64,000 nt of DNA from Adineta ricciae (GCA_905250025.1 CAJNOJ010000052.1:424013-488012); one strand, 5' to 3'. Positions 11,783 to 24,129 are shown, counted from the first letter of the stretch. Notes: generated by a model from the letters alone, not told the origin. Translations and numbers: made by a program.

Positions 11783-14253
11783 ATGAGTTTATCACAGGTG
11801 AAAATAGATAAATTGTGGACTCGTGTTGATCCATCAGCTAAACCTAATCCTTTTTTGAATAGCCAAGAAATCAAAGTATTCTCTTTGATAGTGATTGCAA
11901 TTGAAAATGAAGAACTTTTTCAAATTTAGACTACAACGACAAACACGAATGTTAAGATTCCGTCTGTTACACAGCCAATTCATCGTTGGCGACCAAATCA
12001 GCCTCTATTTACTCTTCCACCCCTTACAAAAAATACACATACGACTACATCTATGCGAACAATTCAAGTAATTGATCCGATTATCACACCGAGTGTACCC
12101 ATCAGTAGCTTAAAACATATGCAATCAGCTCAGAATCTATTCAGTATTGGTAAACGTATGCCAGAGGTTGAATTGGCTTTGAAACAATTGATTGCTGATA
12201 TGGAAAGATGTCCGCGGCCAGAAGAGGAACTACCACAACCGCTATCTCTTCGTGATGTAACATTACATGGTTATCAACGACATGCACTTGCTTGGATGCA
12301 ATGGCGCGAATCGAATTCACCTTATGGAGGTAAATAATTTACATCAGAATAAACTGTCTATTCCGTCTGAATGCTTTCTCTCTGTTATTAGGAATCCTCG
12401 CCGATGACATGGGGTTGGTGCTTTTTGCTTATATGAAACAATGAATCAAATTTCTATTCTTCTTAGATTGGGTAAAACAGTTACGACCATTGCATTTCTT
12501 CAGCTCCGAATGAATTCTATAAAAACTCAATCTTCTGAAGAGATATTCGACACAACAAAGTCTAATCTAATTCCGACAACATTAGTTATTTGCCCGGCAA
12601 CTTTGATGAGTCATTGGGAAAGTGAAATCAATAAGTATAGTCGTATGAGATGTTTCATTTATCACGGGTCAACGCGGAAAAAAGATATTCCAACTGGTGG
12701 TGCAACTCGTGCTTTTGGACAGTATTGTGTCGTTCTAACATCTTACGAATTAGTACGAGCTGAACATACAGCTGAAGGAGCGAAAGTAAAATACAAATTC
12801 GATCGTTTTTCAAAACAAATCTTTCTCGCTTTAGAATCCATTATTTTCTGTCAAATGGCAACGAGTTGTTCTTGATGAAGCTCATCGAATACGTTCACAC
12901 AAATCTCAAACAGCTCAAGCATGTTCAGCTGTCGACGCTATTTATCGATGGGCATTAACTGGCACACCAATACATAACAAAGCTGATGATTTCTATTCTC
13001 TTCTAAACTTTCTTCATTATTCACCATTTGATGTTTATTCCACGTGGAAATTATTCTCATCGAATCAGTATAAATCGATTGAACGAATGAAAACCATCGT
13101 TCGTGCATTGATTCTTCGTCGGACGAAAACCGATTATGACTTAAATGGGAAACTACTTGTGCCGTTACCATCCAAACAAATCGAAATTATTTGGTTGAAA
13201 TTAACCGATGAAGAAATGAAACATTATCAACGCGTCAAAGTCGAAATGACCGATGCATACAGATTATTCATTCGAAATCGTCGCGAGAAGAAGAAAACAA
13301 ATACTGTAGTTCTTTTCACACTCATGTAAAACTCGACTTGTCTCAATTCAAATGAACATTATTGTCTTCTTTGCAGGTTGAAGTTACGTCAAGCATGTAA
13401 TCATTTATCGTTAGTTAAAGATCTATCGACTGACGATGTATTTGATGATAAAGATGATGTTGCACTGGAATTATCCATGTTCAAATTGGATTTGAACGAT
13501 ACTTTCAATGACAAGAATATCCAAGCCCTTGCCAAAGATGCTGAACTTCAATATGATATGACATTCATGAGTACGAAGTTGGACTGTCTTTTGAAGAAGA
13601 TTCATATGATTGTTAATCAACTCGGCGAAAAATGTAAGGAAAACAACACGTTGGATTTAATGATTGTCTTTGAATGAATCGTTTATTCGTAGGTGTCGTT
13701 GTCTCATCATGGGTAGGCATGCTGAATATCGTTCGACATCATTTAAAGAAAAATCTTATACGCTCACAAACGATCAGTGGTGAAGTGAAAATTCCTGATC
13801 GACAGGCGATTGTCCAAGCATTCAATAGCGATGAAAATGCTTTTATGGTAAAATTCTATAGATCTACTAGAAATAGAGATGCAACTTTTCAATTGAAGGT
13901 TCTACTTCTATCATTGAAAGCCGGTGGTGAAGGTCTTAATCTTGTTGGTGGTAACCATCTCTTCTTATGTGAACTTTCTTATAATCCACAAAATGAGCAA
14001 CAAGCATGTGATCGAATTTATCGAAGTAATTAAATATCATTTGATAATCGATTCAATTGAAATTCTCCTTCTTATTCTATTAGTTGGCCAACGAAAAGAT
14101 GTGCATATTTATCGGTTAATGGTGAAGAATACAATCGAAGAACGAATTAGTAGCTTGCAAGAAACCAAACTGAAACTAGCTGGGGATGTACTAGCTGGTT
14201 GTATAGATAAATTCAGTTTGCGATTAGAAGACATTGCTTTTCTATGCTCATAA
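11783..14253 (+). CDS. TTF2: TTF2-type SNF2 family ATPase (transcription termination factor 2 / Lodestar)
   Basis: Nine exons: 11783-11875, 11930-12329, 12392-12413 (22-nt micro-exon), 12467-12785, 12835-13325, 13377-13633, 13693-13847, 13899-14025, 14084-14253. The frame is kept and the product is about 677 aa. SNF2 motifs in order: Walker A region ILADDMGLGKT split over three exons (about residues 165-177), VICPATLMSHWESE, DEAH (about 292-295), ALTGTPIHN, ILRRTK, LKLRQACNHLSL, SSWVGMLNI, KAGGEGLNLVGGNHLF and ACDRIYRIGQRKDVHIYR. The GGNHLF and HIYR blocks favour TTF2 over other SNF2 groups. TTF2 uses ATP to release RNA polymerase II transcripts, notably at mitosis. This form is much shorter than vertebrate TTF2 and lacks an N-terminal zinc-finger region. 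The ATG sits directly after an acceptor-like TTTCAG, so a further exon (for example 11643-11705, in frame) may precede it. Confidence 0.92.
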
Positions 14254-14364
14254 ATACGAACACGATTCGATCGTCAACAAACCTCAATTGTTACTCTTTC
14301 TTATTCATACTAAATTTGTACAGTTATTCATTTTCTTCAAATAGATACAATACATATTTTTTCG

Positions 14365-14370
14365 AATAAA
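14365..14370 (+). terminator. Candidate polyadenylation signal of the TTF2 gene
   Basis: AATAAA lies 112 bp after the TAA stop at 14251-14253, inside the 468-bp region between two convergent genes. Nothing else was recognised in 14254-14721 apart from AT-rich sequence. Confidence 0.4.
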
Positions 14371-14721
14371 ACGAGATTAACTTAAGTTATTCATTTTGTA
14401 CACATTCGATTATCTTTTTTCGTATTACATATACATACATATATATGAACATAGGATATTTTTAAAAAAAGGATAAACATTTAGTTAGAGAAATTTGTTA
14501 TGATTTGTTCGTTGGTTAAACATTGAGGATAGAAAAAGATTCAAAGAGTTATACCATTTGGTGAGCAATAGGCAAATGGCCACCATGCGAATGACAATCG
14601 ACTACAATCATCATCGTTGGGGGAAGTTAAGCAATAATAACGTATAATTACACTCCAAAGAAATAAAACGATTGAACAACTTGTTATTATTGTACACCAT
14701 TGTAATCTAGAGAGGAATGTA

Positions 14722-17700
14722 TCACGGTGAGAACGTTAGAATACAACAAACCCTATACCTTTTCAAGACACGTTTTACTCGAGTTGGTCGGACGTTTTTA
14801 ACTGTTGCAGATCGATTGGATTTTTTCTCAGTAGTCTTTGAAACGGCATCTTCTTTCGTCAATGTTCGATTAAACAATGAATCGAATTCAAGGGCCATTG
14901 ATGAGATATCTTCATTTAGTTCCGGCGTTGGTGAACGGCTGGTCGTGCAATTTGTTGATGAATTCAAACCAGAGTCACTGGTTGTTATTGCTGCTCCACA
15001 GGGCGATGACAATCGTCGAATATGTTTTGATGGCGAGTCCATTTGATTAAGTTCAGGACTTGAACGCGATCGATTTAAACATCGACATGGTAGCGATGCT
15101 GACGCCGAATTAAACAACTCGCCATCCTCACGAAGTAATTCTATTCGAAAAAGAAAGTCATGCTGGACAGTTTGGAGCACAATTTACCTCGAACGGAATG
15201 ATACGGACAAACACCATTTGTTAAATTCTTTTTAAAAACGAAAACAAGGGTTCTAATTATTACCAAGAGAGTCGAAGAAGAAGCAGTCTTACAGATACAC
15301 TCTGTTGCGGATGATTTTTCCTGTGTGTTAACATTCCTGAAGAGAAAATTGTCGAAAGAATATAGAACTAGTTGTTTTAACATACCATTTTCATCGAATT
15401 GCTCTTGCTTTTCTCTGCAACGAAATAATTAATGTAGAACTTTGAAGAGTTTGATCGCTTACTTTGCTTTCGAAGTCATTTTTTGTACTTGTTTTGTGAG
15501 AAAATGGCATTTTAATCTCTGTGCCTTTTCATCGCCTTGTAATTTGAATAATTGTTCTTCTAAAAGACGAATCTTTTCATCAAATAATTGTTCTTTAACT
15601 TTCAGTTCTTCGATTGTTTCATGATATTCTTTCAAAGTAGAAATAACATTTGAAGAAGTCACATTTGTTTGACTTGATTGAGAGATTTCGTTCAATTCTA
15701 TTTGAAATTTCTGTTGTTTATCTAAATCCAAAAATATCACATTGAAATTCTATAAACATTTTCAATTAAGTAGATCTTTACGTCGACTTGCAATCAGTAA
15801 TGTTTGTAGTTTTCTAAAACGTCCTTCAAACACGTCTTTATTGTCAATAATCTTCTTTATTAAGTTCTTAATGATTGATAAATGTTTTTCAATTAGAGTT
15901 GAGGTGGTTGAGATACTCTCCCGATCTTGTTCACATTGAATTTTCTCATTGAGAATCGTTAAATGTTCGTTGATAGTCATTCCATTCACATGTAATTCAT
16001 GAAACTATTGAAAAGAAAGACAAATCATCACATAAATACTAGTGCAAACGATCATAAACACACCACATCTTTCAAATGAATGGAATTGAAACTATCACTT
16101 TTCGATAGAAGAATTTGAACTTCCATATCATCAATCGTTTCCATGTTCGACGAGTCCAGACATTGAGAAACACATTCGTTTGATATATTATCCTATGAGA
16201 CACTGAAATACAATCGAGAATTCATATATTACAGCACTTACCATGGTATTGATTTCAGCAAAAAGCGATTGACCATTAGAAATTGTGACGCGCCGTGAAA
16301 CATCAACACGTTCTTCCAGTTCATCACAAAGGAAACTTTCTTCTTCACATAGATTTGAAAGAGATAAACGTGCTTCAATTGATTCCATCTTTGCACTAAA
16401 ACTATGCCGTAGAGTTTCTTGTTTAGCGTATCTTGATAACATACTTTCGTAATTGTTGACGAAGTTCTTCCAAGTTCTTCTCCAAATTCTCATTTTTTCT
16501 CATTGTAGTCTACAAAAAGACACGTATTCTATCGATTAAACTCAATATTATCTTGCTATCTACTTGATTTTCAACATTCAAATCATCGATCGTTTTTCGC
16601 AACGAATGAATAACTTCATTATTCTATAATAAACCAAAATGCAACGATAGAAGTACATTCAAATCATTCGGTTTTTTTATACTTCTTTCAATTGATTTTG
16701 AATAACTTTCATCTGTTCTTCTAATTTCTCTTTTTCATTCTATGAAACATCAATAAACTGTATGAGAAATCTCAATTGTACGTCAAGATCTTACTCGTTC
16801 TTTCTTCCATTCACATTCAACTTCACTTAACTTGTTCACACATTGATTTCGTTCGTCTCGAATGATTTGTAACTGATGTTCAATATCAATTAACTGCTCT
16901 TGCAGTTCAAATCTTTCTCGTTCACAACTTTCATTCTCTTCCTTCAAAACGCGATTGGAGGTTTCTAATTGAGTCTTATACATGTGTAAATCCACATTTT
17001 CGTTTGCATAACGCGTACTACGATTAAGCTCGTCTTCTAATCTAAAAATCAAAAAAAAAACTTTTCTCTCGAATCATTTTCGAACGTAAAAACATACGAA
17101 AGCTTTTTCTTTTGCATATCTTCGTATTGTATTTGTAAACGATGGTGATCATCATCAAGCTTCTTATATTCGTCTTCAAGCATATGTAAGCATTCCGTTT
17201 GTCGTCGATGAACCTCCATCAATTCATTATAATCAACTCTGCATCTAGAAAAAAAAACAAATTCTTTGCTACGCTTGGTGATGAGAAATGTCAACAAACT
17301 TTTCGTGATCGATTGATTTTCGTCGTAAATCGAATGAATTGGATGAAGCATCATCACTTGTATGTGACTCGATATTTTCTTTGTTTCTTCGCTTCTTCGA
17401 CGACGACGAAGAATTAAGTGACATCGATGAAATTGATTTTGATACTGGTGTACTTATGCTCGATTTTCTAAAAGATTAGTCTTATCAAAATTTGAATTGT
17501 TTGATCAAAAATCAAATATTTACTCAACAAGTTCAGAATAAAGCTTTTCAACAGCATTGAATAATTGATCGAATGTCACTTGTTGATCTGATCCACCCAG
17601 TTGATTTAATAAAAAAGCAAAATCCAATTGATTCGTTAACTTCAAAGAATCACTTTTTTTTACAAACAGTAAACCAATTGTCAATTCAACTTACGAAATC

Positions 17701-17886
17701 AGAATTTTGTTCAGTTACAAAACGAAAATGTCGAATAAGTTCCCCTGCATTAACACGTTGATTTTTATCGAGTACACACGAATTGAATATGTGTTGTAAA
17801 CTAATACGTTGTTGAGACGTCTCGGATCGTATGTTAAGTGATTCAGTTGATAAAGCCTTTTGACGATTAATTACTGGCGATGTCAT
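14722..17886 (-). CDS. EF-hand-like and coiled-coil adaptor protein, family unresolved
   Basis: Fifteen exons read on the minus strand: 17695-17886, 17524-17639, 17300-17467, 17098-17244, 16795-17041, 16683-16739, 16564-16623, 16445-16509, 16242-16401, 16067-16192, 15782-16004, 15463-15721, 15386-15414, 15293-15336, 14722-15162. The frame is kept and the product is 777 aa. The first 100 residues look like a degenerate EF-hand pair (ISLQHIFNSCVLDKNQRVN, then QQVTFDQLFNAVEKLY). A basic Ser-rich linker is followed by about 450 residues of heptad-rich coiled coil (for example LEDEYKKLDDDHHRLQIQYE). The C-terminal 150 residues are polar and disordered. No transmembrane or KASH tail is visible. The arrangement resembles dynein-adaptor or Rab11-FIP type proteins (KASH5/LRMP, FIP3, ninein), but no diagnostic motif decides. 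Two exons (29 and 44 nt) and one intron (43 bp) are unusually short. The ATG at 17886 is the first in frame. Confidence 0.7.
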
Positions 17887-18632
17887 TACAATCGTCAAGA
17901 ACAAAATGAAATTCTATTTGATGAAATGAAATGAACGAAAAAGAGAAAGGAGAGAGAGAGAAAAAAAAGTTGACACAAACGAACAAAGAACTCAATTATG
18001 AGAATAGGACGATTTCTCTCACGGTTCATTGTGAAATATTATTCAATAGAAGAGAATAATAGAGAGGATCGTTGAAAATTTTTATCAAGATTCTTCAGCT
18101 ATAATTGAACAAAAAATTATAGATGTCATTAATATCTGAACAATACGAAATGAAAGACTTTCGAATTTTACCATAAAATATCACTCTTATAACCTATGTA
18201 CAGACAGTGCTTGGTAAGAAGAGAACAAAAGAAACAATGCACTGATTTACTCTGCTTACTTACAATTTTTGACTGAATAATGTCTGACGAAGACATTGGC
18301 ATTATTGTCATTGCCCAATCATCTACCGACTGAGATTAACAATCATCGAAGTATACTGCAGATGAGTGATCAAACGTTTGTAATCGTTCCAAAACTTCAA
18401 TGTAATTTGTGTTTACAGAGTATTGCTAAGATTGATACAACAAGGCAGGACAAAGATAGTAAATGATAGGTGATAGACAGGATGCGCCTGTATTTGCATC
18501 GTGTATTCAACATTCAGGAGAATATCTATGTTATGAATGTGGAGAACCGTCAACCAGTCGACTATGCCGCCATAGTATTTTTGAGCTGAAACTATGAGAC
18601 ACCTTCTAAGTGTGAACTATTAATAATATAAA
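17887..18632. other. Intergenic region before the carboxypeptidase pseudogene
   Basis: 746 bp containing the 5' flank of the coiled-coil gene and AT-rich sequence with many stops on all frames. The upstream part of the carboxypeptidase pseudogene should lie here if the gene was once complete, but I could not recognise catalytic-Ser sequence. Confidence 0.5.
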
Positions 18633-19478
18633 GCACGAATAATTCTTGAAAAACGATCTGGTTTGAAATTACGTGGTCTTCTCATTGAAAATGGTTGGAT
18701 TGATCCTGTTTCACATTATAGATCATATTTATCATTTTCAAATGCAAATAATTTAGAAGAGAAGAACTCTACACTCTATGATCATATCGAAAATCAAGTT
18801 AAACAATGTGAACAGATACTTTTTGATCAAGCACACGTTTTGGATAAAACATGTGATCTTATTCTCAAGGAGATAATACGATACGATGCAATGAATAACT
18901 ATTATAGAACTCGTCAAACGGGGAGATGTGTCAATGTTTTTGATATTTGTCTAGATGACACAATACTTGCCTGTGGGGAAAATTGCCCATCAGACTTGAA
19001 ATATGTCACATTTTATTTGCAACGACAAGATGTTTTGTGATGTTAACATATTAATGGTGCAAACTTAGGATGGATGAAATGATCAGATTCTGTTCTTAAT
19101 ACATTTTATGCTGGTCATTCTCAACCATCGATTAAATTATTATCTGATTTACTTTAACAAATTCCAATTGTACTTTACAATGGCGATTATGATTTGGTTT
19201 GTAATCATTGAGGAACTGAGACAGCGCTAAATACTATAAGTTGGAACAATGGAACTGGTTTTGATTCGGGAAATGGTAAATTGACTTTACCAAAATCGCG
19301 GATTGTCGAAGGCGAATCAATGGGACTTGTTCGAAGGGCACGTAATTTAACTTATATTCTCACACCCTCATGATATTCCATTATTTCGATCAGAAACTTG
19401 TAATATTGAACGAAACCAATTGATGTTTTTCTCAGTTTTAGATGATTCATATGTATTAGATAATGAAAGTTTCGTATA
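18633..19478 (+). pseudogene. Kex1-type serine carboxypeptidase (S10) pseudogene fragment
   Basis: Read in one frame, the C-terminal half of an S10 carboxypeptidase is visible: GLLIENGWIDPVSHY, VNVFDICLDD, CPSDLKYVTFYLQRQDVL, then LHINGAN, SQPSIKLLSDLL, QIPIVLYNGDYDLVCNH (the catalytic-Asp region) and ISWNNGTGFD. In-frame stops occur at 19038-19040 and 19044-19046 and at several later codons. The frame then shifts near 19370, where the text continues in another frame as HDIPLFRSETCN, which covers the place where the catalytic His block is expected. The N-terminal half with the catalytic Ser is not recognised. Most lesions are nonsense substitutions, so decay looks fairly recent. The motif set resembles Kex1/carboxypeptidase D of fungi, plants and protists more than animal CPVL, SCPEP1 or cathepsin A; that suggests horizontal origin, but this is inference. 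Confidence 0.8.
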
Positions 19479-19947
19479 ATATTAATCAAATCCTTCGAAA
19501 ATTTCTTTTTTGCTTATGTTATAGTAGTTACTATTGATAATTAACTTTTTTGTTTATTATAGATTAAACGAAACTAAATCGATATGATTCTAGAATTTAT
19601 CAATTCCTTTAACAACACTACTAGACGTATATTGAGGACAGCAGCATGAAAACTACCTAACGATGAATATTCTGCAAATATTTCACTGCATATTAGTTTT
19701 CTTAAAATCGTTTTCATCTTATCTCATTGAAAATTCAAATTCATTTTCATCTTTTTCTATTTCTGAATATCATCATATGATAATATGTTATCTTTAAGCA
19801 CATCAACATTTCACTGTTAATTCGTACAGAGAAATACACACACGTTTGAAGGTGAGAAAAATAATGTAATAAAAAGAGAAAGAACATACATTTCATAAAT
19901 TTCAATTGTTTTTTTCAATGTTATCAGATAGTATATCATTATCATTA
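19479..19947. other. Intergenic region, no gene recognised
   Basis: 469 bp of AT-rich sequence between the pseudogene and the 3' end of the PAN/LCCL-like gene. No open frame of note. Confidence 0.6.
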
Positions 19948-21449
19948 TCATCCAGAGTTGCCAACAACACTATAACTACCACCAAAAGATCCATAGCTGG
20001 CAGTAGTGATGCCGTTTCGAGTAGTACCTGTATAACTACTTTGACCAGGTAAAATTTTGACGACGACTGTAGTTGTCACTCCGTTTTGAGCATAACCAGC
20101 ATGTACAGCAGCAACATTAAGATTTGAATCATCTGTATAAATATCTGAGCCCCAAACGCCTCCACCCAAAGATCCTGTTATCGAAAAAGAATAATATTGT
20201 CCATTATTGCCTCGATAAGTATAGGGACTTCCGCTTCCTGCTATTACGTCTAGAATGAAAGATTTAATCATATATAAACATAAAAAGAAAGAAGATACAG
20301 ATTGAATTATGATTTTCCATTGATAATTCGTTCATCGTAAAAAAACAGTATTGAACTGTTGATTTCATCCAGTCAAGATATGAGAAAGGAAACGAGGAAA
20401 CTGAGAATCAAAACTTCGCAAATTTGGTTTTCCTGATAATATAAAAAACAGATGTTTTTCGGAAAGGTCAAAATCAGTAAAATACCTAATCTTCAAACAT
20501 TTCATGAGAGTGTATTTCATTCATGAATAATTCCATCAAAGATCTTCAATGAAGTCGAATCCAATCGAATAGATACTTGTAAGAAGCTCAAAAATATGTT
20601 GAAAAAAAGTATGGAATGAACTATTGCTTCTCTTTCGTTAACATTATATGGCGGTTCTCTCAATGAAACTTTAGCTGACAACATGTAACTGAATCTTCAC
20701 TATGTTTTTTGTGCAATTTACAAACATTTCTTGTTGAATTTGCAGAAATGACATTTAAATATAGACTTAAATTATATACACAATGTTGATAAGACTTCAT
20801 AATTTTTCATATAGAAAAAACTCAGATATAAAGTGGATATTGAAATCTTAATTCCTTCTGCGATATCAATATGAAATTATTTGTCAAATACTAATTAAAA
20901 GTTTCAAACTGAATCATTTGCACTAATCATTGGCTTTGACTTACTAGATATTGTTGATGAGGCTGTCGATGGTGTTGATGTTGTGGATGTTGTTGTTGTG
21001 GACGTTGTGGATGTTGTTGTCGGTTCTATTTTAGAAAATTAGAATTATAAATAGAGAAGAAGATCGGATAAGATTTTATTCTTTGATTCTTTCTAAAAGT
21101 TAAATATTTACTAACCAGGTGGATTTCGTGTTCCAACAATGACAATCATAGTAATAGTATTTGTATCAGCTAACATATTTCCATTTGGATTTGGTATATT
21201 ATCAAATAATTGACATGTCGAAGTTAGTTGATGAAAAGTAATTGCTCGACAATAAGTTTGAGCTAAGCAATTCATTTTACATTTGAGAATGTTCGATACA
21301 ATATTAGTGACAAATGGCAGACAAGTTGTATTAGCACATTGAAATGTCGAATTAGTTATTTTTGACATACGACATAATCGAATATCTTGTTCAACTGATT
21401 GTTTAATAAGAAAAAGAAGAATTGACAGGCAAATTCTTCCGTAGTTCAT
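19948..21449 (-). CDS. Secreted protein with PAN/Apple-like region, Thr-rich linker and LCCL-like domain
   Basis: Three exons: 21116-21449, 20945-21025, 19948-20249. The frame is kept and the product is 238 aa. The start at 21449 gives a hydrophobic signal peptide (ICLSILLFLI, mature end near residue 20). A Cys-rich region follows, with the spacing of PAN/Apple-type modules (CANTTCLPF, CKMNCLAQTYCRAITF, then CQLFDN). The second exon is almost pure Thr/Ser, a likely O-glycosylated linker. The C-terminal 100 residues carry WGSDIYTDDSNLNVAAVHAG and GITTASYGSFGGSY, the pattern of the LCCL domain, but without the Cys usually present after DDSS. LCCL and PAN modules occur in extracellular adhesion and defence proteins; the ligand is unknown. 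The last exon boundary is fixed by phase. Introns of 90 and 695 bp separate the modules, so each domain is an exon. Confidence 0.8.
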
Positions 21450-22209
21450 AGTCAACTGTATTTCAAGGTAAAAAGCACTCGACTGAATAGTAAAATTGAC
21501 TTCTTTTTTTTAAATTAACGTTTGACTTTCTCTTTGTTCAAATGCAATTTGGAAACAAAAATGCATACGTTTCCTAGCAAATATAAAAGGAAAACGGCAA
21601 GAAATACGTGTAAGAAATATTTCGGTTATTTAATAGATTAATAAAGAAAAAAAGTCATTCTCTTGAAAAACAATCTCGTGGAATTTTTTCGCTCCAGAGA
21701 ACAAACAACATTATTCTAATCAAGTAATGTCTTCCCACTTCTTCTTTTTATTGGTGTTATATGATTAAACGTATACTATGCAAAGAAAATTACATAGGGG
21801 AAAAGATTGGTGTTGGTTATGACAAGAAAAAAGTTATGACAATGTATCATTTAAAAAGAAAATTTGTTTCTCTTCACTAACGATAATAAGAAGAAACCAT
21901 CAAATGTGAAAGTCATAATTCCAAAAATGTTTTCAAGAAACATATTTTAATTAGACAAAACCTAACAAATATGTAGATATCGTTAGCGTATTAAAACAAA
22001 AACATCGAATGTTCAGGATTGATAATCCATAAAAAATCCCGAAATCCGTACTTTCCCCTCTTCTAAATTTCTGTATATATTAACAAAAGTTACAGCGAAT
22101 TTGGAATTCAATGGCAACACGTTACATCCTCATCCTCAAGACACTTATGATTTTAGAATAAAATTACCAAATCAACATAAACAAGTAAGAATTTCAAGTT
22201 TAATTCAGT
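21450..22209. other. Intergenic region, no gene recognised
   Basis: 760 bp of AT-rich sequence with no supported gene. It includes the likely promoter of the PAN/LCCL-like gene near its right-hand start. Confidence 0.5.
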
Positions 22210-22443
22210 TCTAAATCAACTGAACGTATATACGAATAAAATCGTTTCATAAACTTCTTGAACAAGAAATAAGTTATTTTGATTGAAATGAAAATTCATC
22301 GGAATCGATAACAACTCGTTTATCAGATGACGTATCACGTCTTCAACAAATAACTGGAATACGTTTAAGAATTATTTGTGAAGTTATTGATACATTGATC
22401 TTTGAATTTATTATTTATCGGTTTTTATTCAACTATTATCGCA
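22210..22443 (+). pseudogene. Relic of an ABCB-type ABC transporter transmembrane domain
   Basis: A short frame reads QEISYFD, a stop, then NENSSESITTRLSDDVSRLQ and QITGIRLRIICEVIDTL. This matches the intracellular-loop and helix pattern of P-glycoprotein-type exporters (QEIGYFD, then a T.RL..D...I..G.G block). Just before it, in another frame, STERIYE and RFINFLNKK resemble the preceding loop, so there is at least one frameshift and one stop. No nucleotide-binding domain is seen nearby. It is a small fragment of a dead gene. Confidence 0.55.
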
Positions 22444-22609
22444 AGATAAAGGAGATAAGTGTTCAAATCAAATTCTTCTTAAAGCTAATTCAGTAATATT
22501 ATTATTTGATTAATTATTATTATCTATTTTACATGATCGTTGAAGTTATTCGAAATATTCGTTGTATCTTCATCAAGCATCAAAGTTTGTTTTTGTTTTA
22601 TTAAATTCT

Positions 22610-22828
22610 TCATTGAAAATATTTCTTCTTATTTGTTGTTTCCATGAAGTTAATCAATTCGGTTTCAATACTTGTTCGACATGATCGCGAATTGTCACTT
22701 GAACATTTTCGAGCTATACAAAGAAGATCAAATCGAAATAAACGAAAATCATCTGTAACGCCTTCTTCTTCTTCATCATCATCGAACTGATCAGCAATTG
22801 GATGAAAATCTTTGATTCTATATTTCAT
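22610..22828 (-). other. Open frame of unknown status (72 codons)
   Basis: A minus-strand frame with an acidic run (DDDEEEEG) and several Cys. The same frame stays open upstream to about 22960, where an acceptor-like ACATAG occurs, and an exon-like stretch with a GT donor lies at about 23035-23155. A second frame is also open over part of this interval, so I cannot decide what is coding. No family was recognised. It may be the 3' part of a small or decaying gene. Confidence 0.2.
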
Positions 22829-23616
22829 TGCGCATGATAACGTTCCAGTAACAATTGGCGCATCGTCAGATAGTCGAATTGATGTATATGTAATGCCACT
22901 ATTGTTCGGTTTGATTGCTGAACATGTGGTGTATGATGGATATTTTCGAAACTATGTATGTGATCACTTGATCATCGAATCCATTTTTTTATATTAAACT
23001 AAATGAAAAGATTGAAAGTGAGATTTCATACAGGTTTGATTCGACAACGTAGTCATCGTCATTTTTGCTTAAGATTGCAGGCGATAATGCTTTGCTTCTT
23101 TCGTCGAGAAACTGCGGACGCGCTCTGTCGTCATAACCATTGATTCTAAATGGTCAATGCAGACACTTGAAACAAAGAAATGTTTTCTGGTTGCGCATAT
23201 GTTTACCATTTGTTTTTCGCGTCATTTGATCCCAAAATATTGTATCTTTTTGTTTAACCCTTTGACTTCTTCTGTTACAAATTGAGATTTAGCTGTTGTG
23301 CAAAGTAACTCACATTGTAAACATACGCGTATAACTTGAATTTAATTGCTTTAGTATTGACGGTGCATGCGGATGGCGCGAAAGGTGCGTTTCAAGAATA
23401 GTTCAACTCAACTTTCAAGTTTGACATGACTGCAGTATACAGAGATGTCACTCGTTAGCGTTCACGCTGACGAAAAATCTGATAAAGTTTTAAAAAGAAG
23501 AGTAGGACAAGTAGAGTTTTCACTTACGATATTAAAATAACTATAACATCCGCATCATTTTATCGGAATAGAATAATATTTGGAAAAAATCTTTTTCTAT
23601 GACAACTTAAACGAGT

Positions 23617-24129
23617 ATGTCTTCGTCCAGTAGTTCTAATATTAAAAGACGTAAAAAACAAATGGACCCATCTCATGCTCACGTTATTTTACCGACTAAC
23701 GCCACAAGTGCTGTCAATCCACTAGCTGCTACAACTCCCACGGCAGTTGTCCGAAATACGGTCGTACAGACGAATCGCGAAGGTGAACCAGTTCAATATA
23801 CAGAAATCATATCAAAGGGAAAAGAACACGAATCGCAATCATCAACAAAAGATATGACAACAACGAAAGGTGATCAAGATTTAAAGCCAAAAGAATATAT
23901 CCTGAAGGAAGCTGATATTTACAAGCCACTCGCTGTTGTTTCGGACTCGACGCCAGTAACTAACGCAAATAATCAAATTGTTGGCTCAACAGCGTCTGGT
24001 AGTTTGACTACGCCAGGTAAAATTGTTGGTGATTTGGAAACAGTCGTTGCAGAGCATAGTAAAGCTATAGTAGCAGAACCCGTAACAGACAAAGTAACAA
24101 AAGGCGAGACAAACGAAACGAAAAAATGA
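23617..24129 (+). CDS. Small intrinsically disordered protein, unknown function
   Basis: An intronless 170-codon frame, unusual here because nearly all neighbours are split. It starts MSSSSSSNIKRRKKQMDP, has a basic N-terminus that could serve as a nuclear signal, then a Thr/Val/Ala-rich middle and a Lys/Glu-rich second half (GKEHESQSS, ADIYKPLAVV, KVTKGETNETKK). There is no Cys, no Trp and no hydrophobic helix. Composition is that of a hydrophilic stress or chromatin-associated disordered protein, but there are no 11-mer LEA repeats, so I do not assign it to LEA families. Length, clear ATG and lack of stops support coding. Confidence 0.6.
   Translation: MSSSSSSNIKRRKKQMDPSHAHVILPTNATSAVNPLAATTPTAVVRNTVVQTNREGEPVQYTEIISKGKEHESQSSTKDMTTTKGDQDLKPKEYILKEADIYKPLAVVSDSTPVTNANNQIVGSTASGSLTTPGKIVGDLETVVAEHSKAIVAEPVTDKVTKGETNETKK

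Noticed and set aside
13384-13400. Alternative acceptor for TTF2 exon 6
   Set aside because: It also keeps the frame, but the donor at 13326 with the acceptor at 13376 restores residues that match TTF2 (TLMLKLRQA), so that model was preferred.
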